Assembly: GCF_018837975.1 (NCBI RefSeq)
Contig: NZ_JAGSOY010000042.1
Location: 1-42,329, forward strand
DNA: 42,329 bases
DNA from: Zooshikella harenae
GTDB lineage: Bacteria > Pseudomonadota > Gammaproteobacteria > Pseudomonadales > Zooshikellaceae
Direction of reading: 5' to 3'
The notes under the pieces are model-generated. The model saw nothing but the letters and a program-made list of their open reading frames with translations. It did not search any database and had not been told where the DNA came from. The translations under genes and the position numbers were made by a program. Shown piece after piece: positions 34,126-41,795 of this stretch; position 1 is the first letter of the stretch; each line of letters opens with the position of its first letter.

Positions 34126-35268
34126 TTATTGATCAGAACCAAACTCACTTTGAAGTGTTGAGATCCTATCATCTTTATCCTTTATTCTTCGTTTTAGAGA
34201 TTGTATTCTTCGTTCAAGGTCTTTAAGTTTAGCAAATGACTTTTTGTTACTCTCGTTGATTGCCGCCAACTCATTTTTATCTGAAGTGAGTTTACTTTGC
34301 AATTTGTTGAAGTCAGCGTTAGACATGGTGTTTAGTTTTTTTGTTGGTATTGGTTTAGAAGAATTTTCTTGAGTAACAATTTTTAGTCTAGCTTTATCTG
34401 ATTTTTTGGTTTTAGGTTTAATATTTTCCTGTTTGACATAGCTACTTGTTGTAGCAGAACGATCTGTGGATGCTACAGCAGATTGAGGGGTATTTATATT
34501 TTGCCATTGATGGTGGTGTTTATTAATACTTGCAACAGCTATTGCATAGGGTATCTCGGCTACTTCACTTTGTTTTGGAAGCTTTAATTCAACATTTTTT
34601 TTCAACAGGTTTATATTGTTGTTAATGAAGGCGTGTGGATTTTGTCTATAGATAGCAATCATAGTTTGTTGAAGGGAGACAGTTGTTGAAGGTCTCATTT
34701 GAGCCGCTATTTCCATGAGAGTATCGTTTTCTTGTACATAGTAGTAATCAGGGCTTGAGTATTGCCTGCTGGGGATACTTGGTTGATGTCTCTTGTAAGT
34801 AAAGGGCTTTGTAACTGCTGGTTGAGATTGTTTGGCAACTAAGGCATCGTAACGATTTTGATACCTTTGCACAAATACAGGTAACTCAGTAGAAACTTCA
34901 TATTTTCTTACTAGTTTTCCATTTGGCCAAGTCAACGAAACAAATAAGTCTACAGAGGGTTCTTTAATGGGTCTATCTGTAGTGATTTTAACAAATCCTG
35001 TTTTATCTTGGTTGATCGTTAGATCAAAATGAAAACTACTATATAAGATATTTGGATTTGAACCTAACCTATTTATATCATCAGAGCTTGCAAATTTAGC
35101 AATAATTTCATTTTCAGTTAGGTCACCGACTTCAATAAGTTCAAGTTGAGCGTTTAATGGCTCACCGTATGAGGATTTTACATCTAGCTTTCCCAAACCA
35201 AGCGCTAAAACCGAACTGGAAAAAACAAAACCACAAGAAACAAAAGCTAATGCTTGTTGGAACCTCAT
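34126..35268 (-). CDS. Short FimV/HubP-like protein with LysM domain
   Basis: A 380-residue exported protein. A signal peptide (about 1-22, ending VLA) precedes the FimV N-terminal domain: LGLGKLDVKSSYGEPLNAQLEL is the family signature, continuing with SVDLFVSLTWPNGKLVRKYEV. A LysM peptidoglycan-binding domain covers about 176-231 (YYYVQENDTLMEIAAQM). A Ser/Lys-rich linker and a coiled coil (about 315-375) follow, then it stops. Full FimV proteins are usually 700-1000 residues with a transmembrane helix and cytoplasmic TPRs; those are absent, so it is periplasmic only. This could be a dedicated short paralogue or a truncated gene. An eight-base palindromic hairpin (34105-34123) follows the stop. 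Confidence 0.85.
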   Translation of the reverse strand: MRFQQALAFVSCGFVFSSSVLALGLGKLDVKSSYGEPLNAQLELIEVGDLTENEIIAKFASSDDINRLGSNPNILYSSFHFDLTINQDKTGFVKITTDRPIKEPSVDLFVSLTWPNGKLVRKYEVSTELPVFVQRYQNRYDALVAKQSQPAVTKPFTYKRHQPSIPSRQYSSPDYYYVQENDTLMEIAAQMRPSTTVSLQQTMIAIYRQNPHAFINNNINLLKKNVELKLPKQSEVAEIPYAIAVASINKHHHQWQNINTPQSAVASTDRSATTSSYVKQENIKPKTKKSDKARLKIVTQENSSKPIPTKKLNTMSNADFNKLQSKLTSDKNELAAINESNKKSFAKLKDLERRIQSLKRRIKDKDDRISTLQSEFGSDQ

Positions 35269-35524
35269 AGTAAATTTCTCTTTATAAACAAGCTAATTAT
35301 TTTGATTTGAACTATAACAACCTTATTATAGCTAAAATGTCATATAAATAAGCTTTATCCGTAAAAAATGTAAATATCTTTATGATGGAAGAATGATTAG
35401 TCATTAATTATATAATGAATTTTGCATAGTATAAATTTTAATGAAGACTATTTAATGAATAGGTATAAAGTTCTTGTATCAATATGGTTTATCTGGGTAT
35501 TTGAAAAACTATAGCGTTTTAATG

Positions 35525-35890
35525 TTAATTATTTAAGGTGTATTGTATTACGTGTGGAATAAAATCATCTGTTGACTTTTTAATTAGTGTTGTAATAAGC
35601 CATCCTTCTGATTGATATAAATTTTTTACATGTTCTGCAATAATCACTATTACTTCGATGCTATGTCCAGTAGGATGAGGTATATCTATTATGAGTGGTA
35701 GCTTTTCAACTCGCTCTAGAGTTCTATTTATTTTATTTATGTCATCAAATATAGCTTGTTTGATTTCATCAACTTGCGAATAGAGAGGATTTTTAAATCT
35801 ATAGCTTATTGGGGAAGGAATGATATTATGTATATCTTTATCCAAAAGAAGCTCGGCTTTTAAAGTCGAATGAATTTTATGGATGTCCAT
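35525..35890 (-). CDS. Protein of unknown function (121 aa)
   Basis: A soluble 121-residue protein without signal peptide. The N-terminal half is helical (EIKQAIFDDINKINRTLERVEKL) and the C-terminal half has strand-like PLIIDIPHP and IEVIVIIAEHV. The ribosome site is weak. It is flanked by 250-base non-coding gaps. No relatives are recognised; the composition is coherent enough to be real. Confidence 0.45.
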   Translation of the reverse strand: MDIHKIHSTLKAELLLDKDIHNIIPSPISYRFKNPLYSQVDEIKQAIFDDINKINRTLERVEKLPLIIDIPHPTGHSIEVIVIIAEHVKNLYQSEGWLITTLIKKSTDDFIPHVIQYTLNN

Positions 35891-36146
35891 AGTTTAGCCA
35901 AAATATTTATGTACTCTTCATGAGCTTTTTACATCCGTTTTCTGTGCTCTTAACCTCAGTCATATATTAATCAGATACCTTGATGGCTCACTAAGCTACC
36001 TTCTTGTATTATAGCGTATAACTTTAAGGTAAATACAAGAGATATACTCAAGGGGTTGGTATTAGAGGTTATTGTAATAATTACTACATAGTATTTACTT
36101 TTAAAAGTAAAGAGCGCTAGCATATAGCACCCTTATATCTTTAGTA

Positions 36147-36362
36147 TTAAAACTTATACTGAACTGGTAAGGTGTATAAATCGATATCATTTTTGTCTAT
36201 ATCATACTTTTCACCAACATCATTGATACGTTCCGATTGAAGACCAAACGCAACATTTTCATTAATCCTTCCCTGGAGGCTTGGTTGCCGAGTCCTTGCG
36301 GAATACAGTTCGATGTGCATTAATCCGCCTTTGTCTACCACTGGCGTATATCGAAATACCAC
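36147..36362 (-). pseudogene. C-terminal fragment of an outer-membrane beta-barrel protein
   Basis: The last 41 codons encode NVAFGLQSERINDVGEKYD, then DIDLYTLPVQYKF, closely parallel to the C-terminus of the intact barrel at 40857-41510 (NISVGLNWERINDVGDKDN and DIDTYTISAQYNF). The first 30 residues do not match. In another frame just upstream GLGN reappears, suggesting a frameshift where the paralogue has GLGAN. The signal peptide and most strands are gone. An IS1595-like transposase relic abuts the lost 5' side. Confidence 0.82.
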
Positions 36363-36372
36363 AGGTGTTCAT

Positions 36373-36525
36373 TTAATCATGATTGAGGTATAGCAAAATG
36401 TGGGTTTTCAGCGCTTGAATGGGGTTGTGAAACAGGTGCTGGGAGCACTGTTCTTCCGTTCCATAATTTTCAATAAGTTTGTTTAAACTGAAACCGTTTT
36501 AAAACTGAACTTTGTTGATAGTCAT
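36373..36525 (-). pseudogene. Relic of an IS1595-like transposase N-terminus
   Basis: Reading from the ATG at 36525: MTINKVQF, a TAA at codon 9, then NGFSLNKLIENYGTEEQC and SQHLF. Ignoring the stop this is the N-terminal segment of IS1595-family transposases (xxVQFQxGxSLxxFxxxYGTEEQCxxxLF). The stop stands where the family has Gln, so CAA to TAA fits. After LFHN the expected RWPxGFxCPxC zinc ribbon is missing and the frame runs into TAA at 36373. No terminal inverted repeats were found. Confidence 0.7.
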
Positions 36526-36872
36526 TTTTAAGTTGCCCTGGCTCAAACTGTCTATAACACAATAATACGGCAAGTGATGGCTTAAGAATAGTTATAATTA
36601 GGTAAAGTATAGCGACTGCTTTTGACGTAGTGTATATCGACAAGAGTTTTTATAGCCATGAAATTAAAGGTTATGAAAAAAACAGGAAGTTAGCTTATCG
36701 CTGACCAGTCTATCAATTTACCTACAGATATATAATATGTCATTTTTTTGTACATTATATTAATAACCATACAGCAGAAGAAATGGTAAGCTTGTAGTTT
36801 TTCTATATCACAGATACTACACTAATTACACTAAATGAAACGATATACAATTGCAAACAAAGGGATCTTGTC
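36526..36872. other. AT-rich gap
   Basis: About 350 bases between the transposase relic and the next small gene. No gene, RNA or repeat is supported. It is presumably degraded insertion-sequence or phage DNA. Confidence 0.35.
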
Positions 36873-37088
36873 ATGAATGCTGAAGAACTAATAATCCAAC
36901 AAACAAATAGCATGAATGAGGCTTACAATGAGCTTTTAGCATTAAGCGGAAGTATTTTAACAGAGGCAACTACAGAAAATCTTTTGAAAATTTATAACTT
37001 GTTATTAAAAAGTATTGAGCAACAAAATCAGATTAACCAAGCAATTTTAAGTGAAATTAAAGCCTTAAAGACAACTTCAGCGACATAA
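36873..37088 (+). CDS. Small helical protein of unknown function (71 aa)
   Basis: A 71-residue protein, nearly all helix-forming, with Gln/Asn/Leu heptads (IYNLLLKSIEQQNQINQAIL), likely a short coiled coil. AAAGGGA seven bases before the ATG is a good ribosome site. It lies between two transposase relics, so it may be a passenger or phage-derived gene. No family is recognised. Confidence 0.55.
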   Translation: MNAEELIIQQTNSMNEAYNELLALSGSILTEATTENLLKIYNLLLKSIEQQNQINQAILSEIKALKTTSAT

Positions 37089-37259
37089 AGGTCTTTAGAC
37101 TGATACATATTATCGTGTTCTCCTAGCTCAAGCTTTTAACAGGCCACAGTTGTCTTGTGGATTCATTAGGGAGTTAAGAATTTGGCCCAAAAAAGTTGAC
37201 TTAGTTCGTTATTTCTCTCTAACCTCCTGTGTCAGCGTATTCTGGCGAGCTAAACAGTG

Positions 37260-37559
37260 GATGTTTTTCAATCTACGACTAAGTCAGATTGTATCAACTT
37301 CACTCGTTGAAGAGGGATATATTGCTTCTGTTTCCAGGATGTATCAGGTGTTGAAAGCGGCTAACCAGAACCATCACCGAGGAAGGCAACAATGACCTGT
37401 CAGGTGCTAGCTAACAGAAGGGCCTAATCAGGTAGCATTGTTGGCTGGAGGAGCATGAAATGGAATTAGCTGATTATGCGGCAGACTTGATGAAGCTGGT
37501 TTGCCTGAAGCATCAAATCAGCCTGAAATAGACTACACGCTGATAACGGTAGTTTAATG
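37260..37559 (+). mobile_element. Decayed IS3-family transposase (OrfB)
   Basis: Pieces of one transposase appear in three frames. Frame 1: LSQIVSTSLVEEGYIASVSRMY then QVLKAANQNHHRGRQQ (to 37395, stop TGA), followed in the same frame by TEGPNQV (37414-37434). Frame 2: EEHEMELADYAADLMKLVCL (from 37448). Frame 3: LHADNGSLM (37533-37559), the second catalytic Asp of the DDE triad. Order matches IS3-type OrfB, but the first Asp segment between PNQV and the EEHE part is deleted. At least two frameshifts and several stops make it non-functional. The ends are not identified; the upstream 37150-37260 may belong to it. Confidence 0.85.
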
Positions 37560-37573
37560 ATAGGATAATTCTA

Positions 37574-37894
37574 TTGTCTTCAATAGCTCCTAACTTTGTG
37601 CACTCCCTAGATGCAACACATTTAATGTTAGTTGTGGTTAATGCTAATTACATAGATAATTGGGCCTTAGTCCATGACTCTTTTGGAACCTTACCAAGCA
37701 GGACCCAAGAACTTTATAATAAAATACGGACTTGCTTTTATGAGTTATATACAGAGCATGATGTTTTTAATTTATTGCGGGAGCAGATGCTGAACTACTT
37801 AAAAGAGGAGGATAAAAAAAAGATAAAAGTAACACCGAGAAAAGGAAGCTTGCAGCCATCCTTGATTTTAAAGTCAAGTTACTGCTTTGGATAG
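37574..37894 (+). pseudogene. C-terminal fragment of a T7-like single-subunit RNA polymerase
   Basis: 106 codons read SIAPNFVHSLDATHLML, WALVHDSFGTLPSR and, at the end, KGSLQPSLILKSSYCFG. These correspond to the last segment of phage T7 RNA polymerase (GIAPNFVHSQDGSHL, ALIHDSFGTIPA, KGNLNLRDILESDFAFA), including the palm Asp of HDSFG and the C-terminal aromatic foot. The other roughly 780 residues, with promoter recognition and the other catalytic Asp, are missing: the frame is closed just upstream and IS3 relics abut it. The TTG at 37574 is merely the first codon after the break. It is a relic of a podovirus-type prophage or related element. Confidence 0.9.
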
Positions 37895-38026
37895 GATATT
37901 AAAATTAATCAATAACATTAGATTGCGTCCTCTCATGTTTATAGCTTTACGATGGACTTAGGATAACTGGCTCAGGAAGTTATTTTGCTATAAAATTATC
38001 CTTGGTAATGCTAGGTTAGATTTTTT

Positions 38027-38383
38027 ATGGCTATTACACGTTATTGTTGGAGATGTAATACAGACGTGCCCATGCTTGATGAGAGTGAGTGGGCGGTAAT
38101 TCATCCTATTCTTATTGAGGATAAGAAATTTATCACTCAAAAACGTAAAGAATATGGTATGACAATACGGGAAGTATTTGAAGCTTTCACTACTCCAAGC
38201 TGCATTAAATATTATGAATTGACTGGTTTTAAAGAAACGAATCCCGACTCCATTTGGCATCACCGCAATAGCGCTTTAGGAGAAGACTGTCCATCATGCG
38301 GAAAACCATTTAGAACAGTAAAAGCTAAACTGTGTGCTGCATGTGGTTATGAAAAGCTGAAGCATCATGAGGATATAAAGTAG
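38027..38383 (+). CDS. Zinc-ribbon protein of unknown function (118 aa)
   Basis: A 118-residue cytoplasmic protein. An N-terminal CWRC pair (YCWRCNTDVPMLDESEW) and two C-terminal pairs (CPSCGKPF and CAACGYEK) form probable zinc ribbons or knuckles; a helical segment (about 33-80) with YYELTGF and IWHHR lies between. I have a memory of similar stand-alone proteins in accessory loci of proteobacteria, without established function. It is followed one base later by a small membrane-protein gene, so they are translationally linked. The ribosome site is weak (AGGT). Confidence 0.75.
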   Translation: MAITRYCWRCNTDVPMLDESEWAVIHPILIEDKKFITQKRKEYGMTIREVFEAFTTPSCIKYYELTGFKETNPDSIWHHRNSALGEDCPSCGKPFRTVKAKLCAACGYEKLKHHEDIK

Positions 38384-38384
38384 T

Positions 38385-38639
38385 ATGACTTTTTCTGGTT
38401 ATTGGGTACTTGTAGGTATTTTAGCAGTATTTAACTATGCCTTTGCGTTTATTCTTAGCATTGAAATCAGCGCGTTTGACTTAATGACAACAAGGAAAAA
38501 ACTACTATGGAACCTGTTGGCTTGGGGAGTACCTGTCATAGGACCTATATTTACTCATAGATACCTAGAGATAGGCTGGGCAAAAGGGGATTCAGCAGGT
38601 GGAAATAATACTAATCTACCACCAGGAGATGGGTTTTAA
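38385..38639 (+). CDS. Small two-span membrane protein (84 aa)
   Basis: A hydrophobic helix (about 5-28), a basic loop (TTRKKL), a second short helix (WNLLAWGVPVIGPIF, about 43-57) and a Gly/Asn-rich tail. The second helix resembles the WxxLVxxxPxxGPxxY pattern of PLDc_N-type membrane segments. It starts one base after the zinc-ribbon gene stop. No function is known; the tight spacing implies action with its neighbours. Confidence 0.65.
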   Translation: MTFSGYWVLVGILAVFNYAFAFILSIEISAFDLMTTRKKLLWNLLAWGVPVIGPIFTHRYLEIGWAKGDSAGGNNTNLPPGDGF

Positions 38640-38654
38640 AGTTTAAAGGTAACT

Positions 38655-39128
38655 ATGCGAATAATTAACACTAAATACAAAGCTGAGTGGGAAGAAGCTA
38701 TCAGGCTTTTACATAAATTTTGTCCCCCTTCCAAGAGCTATGTCAAATCATTTGAAAAGTTTTTAAATATAGATGCTATTCATAACTCAATGGAGACACT
38801 AAAGAAAATAAGAGGGTGGGAGGTAACCAGCAGAAGGTTGGATAGTGTAGAACTTGTGCAAGAATATTATGGTGAGTTTTTAGTTAAGGAAACTGGACGC
38901 GTCTTAGTTTTGCCTGATTTGGCTTGGGGAGTAGCACCTTTTGTGTGTCATGCAGAGAAGCTACTTGAGCGTGTAGAGGAGGGTCTCTATTGTGAGCTTA
39001 GTTCAGATGAAGGTTATTACGAAGAATTTATTGATGGGTGTAAGGATGTAGTTTTTGTATTTGAGTCAAGTGGAGCTGTTCTTGCGTTTGACCACCATGA
39101 AGGGGTCGTGCTAGCTATGCCATATTGA
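38655..39128 (+). CDS. Protein of unknown function (157 aa), third gene of the unit
   Basis: A 157-residue acidic, soluble protein. There is a helical N-terminus, a central FLVKETGRVLVLPDLAWGVAPF strand region and a C-terminal DVVFVFESSGAVLAFDHHEGV. Compact size, acidity and many aromatic residues resemble immunity proteins of polymorphic toxin systems, but that is an impression, not a family match. AAAGG five bases before the ATG. It ends in a stem-loop shared with the convergent lipoprotein gene. No toxin gene is visible in the window. Confidence 0.65.
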   Translation: MRIINTKYKAEWEEAIRLLHKFCPPSKSYVKSFEKFLNIDAIHNSMETLKKIRGWEVTSRRLDSVELVQEYYGEFLVKETGRVLVLPDLAWGVAPFVCHAEKLLERVEEGLYCELSSDEGYYEEFIDGCKDVVFVFESSGAVLAFDHHEGVVLAMPY

Positions 39129-39132
39129 TTTT

Positions 39133-39188
39133 TTATTCTCTCAGAAAAGTTAAAAAAGAGAAACTTCTTTAATTTGATGAGAGAATAA
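39133..39188. terminator. Stem-loop between convergent genes
   Basis: Perfect 11-base arms TTATTCTCTCA (39133-39143) and TGAGAGAATAA (39178-39188) around an A/T-rich interior with a weaker nested stem (AAGTT/AACTT). It lies between the 157-residue protein and lipoprotein genes, a good place for bidirectional transcript ends, though no long T-run follows. Confidence 0.55.
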
Positions 39189-39203
39189 TAATTCTGAAAT
39201 AAA

Positions 39204-39683
39204 TTATAATTCAGATTGAGCTGCTTGCTTAATGCCTTTATTTATGAGTTTTTGTATATTTTCACTATTATAATTGTGATTAAATATTTTGTAATCAGGG
39301 TTGTCATCATTTTTAAAAAGTACAATAGTCTCAAGCCCTTCGCACTTTTCATATTGAACTTTATATACAAAAGTAGCAAACGTTCCTGCGAGTTCAGTAC
39401 TGATTACTCTACTATGGACACGCCATGACTGCTGTTCATATGATTTGACTTGTCCATTAGCTTTGTTAACTAAAGTCTGTATATCACGCCATTCTTCTTG
39501 AGTGGTGGCTTCAAAGAAATATTTTGAATAGTATTCTTCCGGGCCTGTACTTCCTTCCTTTATTCTCTGGTTAAAAAACTTATCAAGTATAACTTCAGCA
39601 TCTTTAATACTTTCTGAAAAACCGCATCCGACCAAAGATAAGAACATTAGTAATGGGAATGCTAACTTAAGTTTCGTGTACAT
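39204..39683 (-). CDS. Lipoprotein of unknown function (159 aa)
   Basis: A signal peptide with lipobox LSLVGC (lipidated Cys20). The mature part is alpha/beta with a helix DAEVILDKFFNQRIKEG, then beta strands (SWRVHSRVIS, GTFATFVYKVQYEKC, ETIVLFKNDDNPDYKIFNHNY). The strand pattern resembles small NTF2-like or DUF4019-like lipoproteins, where a GF..V.Y.V.Y..G.E.I.L sheet recurs. Convergent with the three-gene unit and possibly unrelated to it. Confidence 0.75.
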   Translation of the reverse strand: MYTKLKLAFPLLMFLSLVGCGFSESIKDAEVILDKFFNQRIKEGSTGPEEYYSKYFFEATTQEEWRDIQTLVNKANGQVKSYEQQSWRVHSRVISTELAGTFATFVYKVQYEKCEGLETIVLFKNDDNPDYKIFNHNYNSENIQKLINKGIKQAAQSEL

Positions 39684-40035
39684 AATTTACCATGACATGA
39701 TTATATGCTTCTCAAAGGTGTAATATTTTAAAGCACTCACACTTTTTTTCCAGAAAAATACAACATGCGCAACTAAACTTATTGTTTCAAGTGCTCTTGG
39801 TCTATGTAATGCAGCTTTTGTCGTGTTAAAAGTGTTGATGTTATGGCTGAGTTAGGACCCCAAAAAGTGTCCATGAAAGGCTTAAACCCTAAGCGCGGCA
39901 TTGTTTTCTCTAATATACTTGTAGCCCAGTAAAGACGTGGTCTAGAGTTAGGGGCCCGTTTAGATACCCCGAAAGATTCATCCCTTAAGTTTCATACCTA
40001 AGTTTTTACTTTAAGTAACCTCAAGGATTAACTCT
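39684..40035. other. Gap before the broken antirepressor
   Basis: 352 bases. It contains a 29-codon plus-strand frame (39843-39932, starts MAELGPQKVSM) without a ribosome site, not called. The AAGGA site of the antirepressor gene ends the region. No clear promoter. Confidence 0.35.
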
Positions 40036-40788
40036 ATGTCTAATCAAGGTTTAACTCCTATCATCATCGACAGTATTTCTATTAAGCAAGATACACAAGG
40101 ACGCTTCTGCCTTAATGATTTACATAAGGCCGCTGGGGGAGACCCATTACAGCGCCCACAACTTTGGCTTAGGAATAAATAAACTCAAGATTTCATTAGT
40201 GAAATTTCCGGTGTGCAAATTTGCGCAGTGCAAGAAAATCAAGCCCTCAAGGTAATTAATGGTGGTCCAGAACGTGGGATTTACGCTTGTGAAGAACTTG
40301 TTTATGCATATGCTATGTGGATAAGTCTCTCATTCCACTTAAAGGTTATTCGAATATTCAAGGTTGTGGTTAAAGGACAAGTCCCACAACTACCTAACTT
40401 TTCAAACCCAGCAGAGGCTGCTCGTGCATGGGCTGATGAATATGATGGGAGGCTTCTTGCAGAAAATAAAGTCACTGAGCTGCAACTTAAAGCTGACTTT
40501 GTAGAATTATATGTGGAAGCTCAAGGGACAGAGTCTCTAGAAGAAGCAGGTAAACTTTTAGGATTAAGACCATGTAAATTTATTCAGAGGCTACGAGAAA
40601 ATAAAATCCTTAGGCATAATGCTAAAGGTCAGAATATACCTTATCAGCCTTATTTAGAACGAGAATACTTTACTGTAAAAACTTCATTTAGCCGGGAAAG
40701 AAGCATGACCTATCAGCATACCCGTGTCACAGCAAAAGGTCGTGAATGGTTAGCAAAGAGATATAGTTACCTTAAAGGAACACTTTAA
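40036..40788 (+). pseudogene. KilA-N / KilAC phage antirepressor with an in-frame stop
   Basis: A 250-codon phage-type protein split by TAA at codon 49 (40180-40182). Before it: DTQGRFCLNDLHKAAGG and RPQLWLRNK; after it: TQDFISEI, then GIYACEELVYAYAMWIS, FHLKVIRIF, the KilA-N DNA-binding domain. The rest (about residues 130-250) is a KilAC antirepressor domain: FIQRLRENKIL, NIPYQPYLEREYF and TRVTAKGREWLAKRY. The family has NKQTQ at the break, so CAA to TAA is the likely change. AAGGA nine bases before the ATG is a good ribosome site. A GTG at 40213 could start a shorter product. The rest of the frame is undamaged, implying recent inactivation. Confidence 0.9.
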
Positions 40789-40815
40789 TGAAATAAGAAA
40801 AGAAGGAGAAGGGTA

Positions 40816-40839
40816 AAGGACGCTAAAATCAGCGCCCTT
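40816..40839 (-). terminator. Probable terminator of the outer-membrane protein gene
   Basis: Nine-base stem AAGGGCGCT / AGCGTCCTT on the minus strand (one G-U) with loop GATTTT, followed by a pyrimidine-rich tract. It lies 18 bases past the gene's stop. Confidence 0.6.
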
Positions 40840-40856
40840 AAAGTTTGCTAGTATGC

Positions 40857-41510
40857 TTAGAAGTTATACTGAGCAGAGATAGTGTAGGTATCAATGTCAT
40901 TTTCACCAAAGAATAGGTTATCTTTATCACCTACATCATTGATGCGTTCCCAGTTTAGACCTACAGAAATATTATCTGTTAAATAGTAGTTAGCACCTAA
41001 GCCGTAAGTTAAGCTAGTGCCTTTTTCTGTTTCAGAGCTAGGTCCAAATCGGTTGTTTTCTTCATCTTCTTCTACTTTCCACTTGAAAGTACCAACACTG
41101 GCCAGGACCTCAAAGTTGTTATTAATTGGGTATAAGCCAACTGCTTTAATCCCATAACCTTTAATTTCGTTCTCGATTTCATCTCTGTATGTGCCAGAGG
41201 TATTTGTAAAGTCTGCATCAGGGTTACCCAAGCTGGTGTAATTAGCTTCTAATGCAAAATACTTGTTTACACGATATCCACCGAATACTTTCCAAGCCAT
41301 GTCACGAGTTGTATAACTCGTAGTACCTGACATAAAGCCATCATACTCATCTTTCAGATTATCGTATGCATCGTTGTAATCTGCAGAGCCTAGGCCTAAA
41401 CCTAAATAGAATCCGCTTTTTTCATCTTTTAAAGGGTTAATTGAGCTTTCTGCAAATGCTGGTGCGACAAAAGTAGAGGCTAAAGCAACGGCTAATACTG
41501 CTTTTTTCAT
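40857..41510 (-). CDS. Outer-membrane beta-barrel protein (OmpA-like N-domain / Opa-type porin family)
   Basis: A 217-residue outer-membrane protein. The signal peptide ends APAFA (residue 20). The mature chain has alternating strands typical of an eight-stranded barrel: SGFYLGLGLGSADY (first strand), MAWKVFGGYRVNKYFALEANYTSLG, GYGIKAVGLYPI, LTYGLGANYYL, NISVGLNWERIND, and a final strand ending in Phe for BAM recognition. Loops are acidic. There is no C-terminal peptidoglycan-binding OmpA domain. AGGGG six bases upstream is the ribosome site. A decayed paralogue lies at 36.1 kb. Function (adhesion, stress, small porin) is undetermined. Confidence 0.9.
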   Translation of the reverse strand: MKKAVLAVALASTFVAPAFAESSINPLKDEKSGFYLGLGLGSADYNDAYDNLKDEYDGFMSGTTSYTTRDMAWKVFGGYRVNKYFALEANYTSLGNPDADFTNTSGTYRDEIENEIKGYGIKAVGLYPINNNFEVLASVGTFKWKVEEDEENNRFGPSSETEKGTSLTYGLGANYYLTDNISVGLNWERINDVGDKDNLFFGENDIDTYTISAQYNF

Positions 41511-41795
41511 ATATTCCCCTAGGACTACTTCTTAATATAGTTTTTTAAACGAACATAAGTTCATATTAAATCGTGGTTGCTATTGTTATATGAAGCAAGC
41601 TTAATACACAATTGGTAGTTATACGACTTCTAATTATTATCGATTTGTGGTAGAAAAAATGTTGTCTTACAAAGTGATTATTTATAAACTTCACTTAGGG
41701 GTTCATATAGGGCTTAAATTTAACTTATTTTTCCATCAATTTACTTTTCTGAAAGTCTATAGTTATGGCATCGGTTTAACTTGGGCTGATACTCA

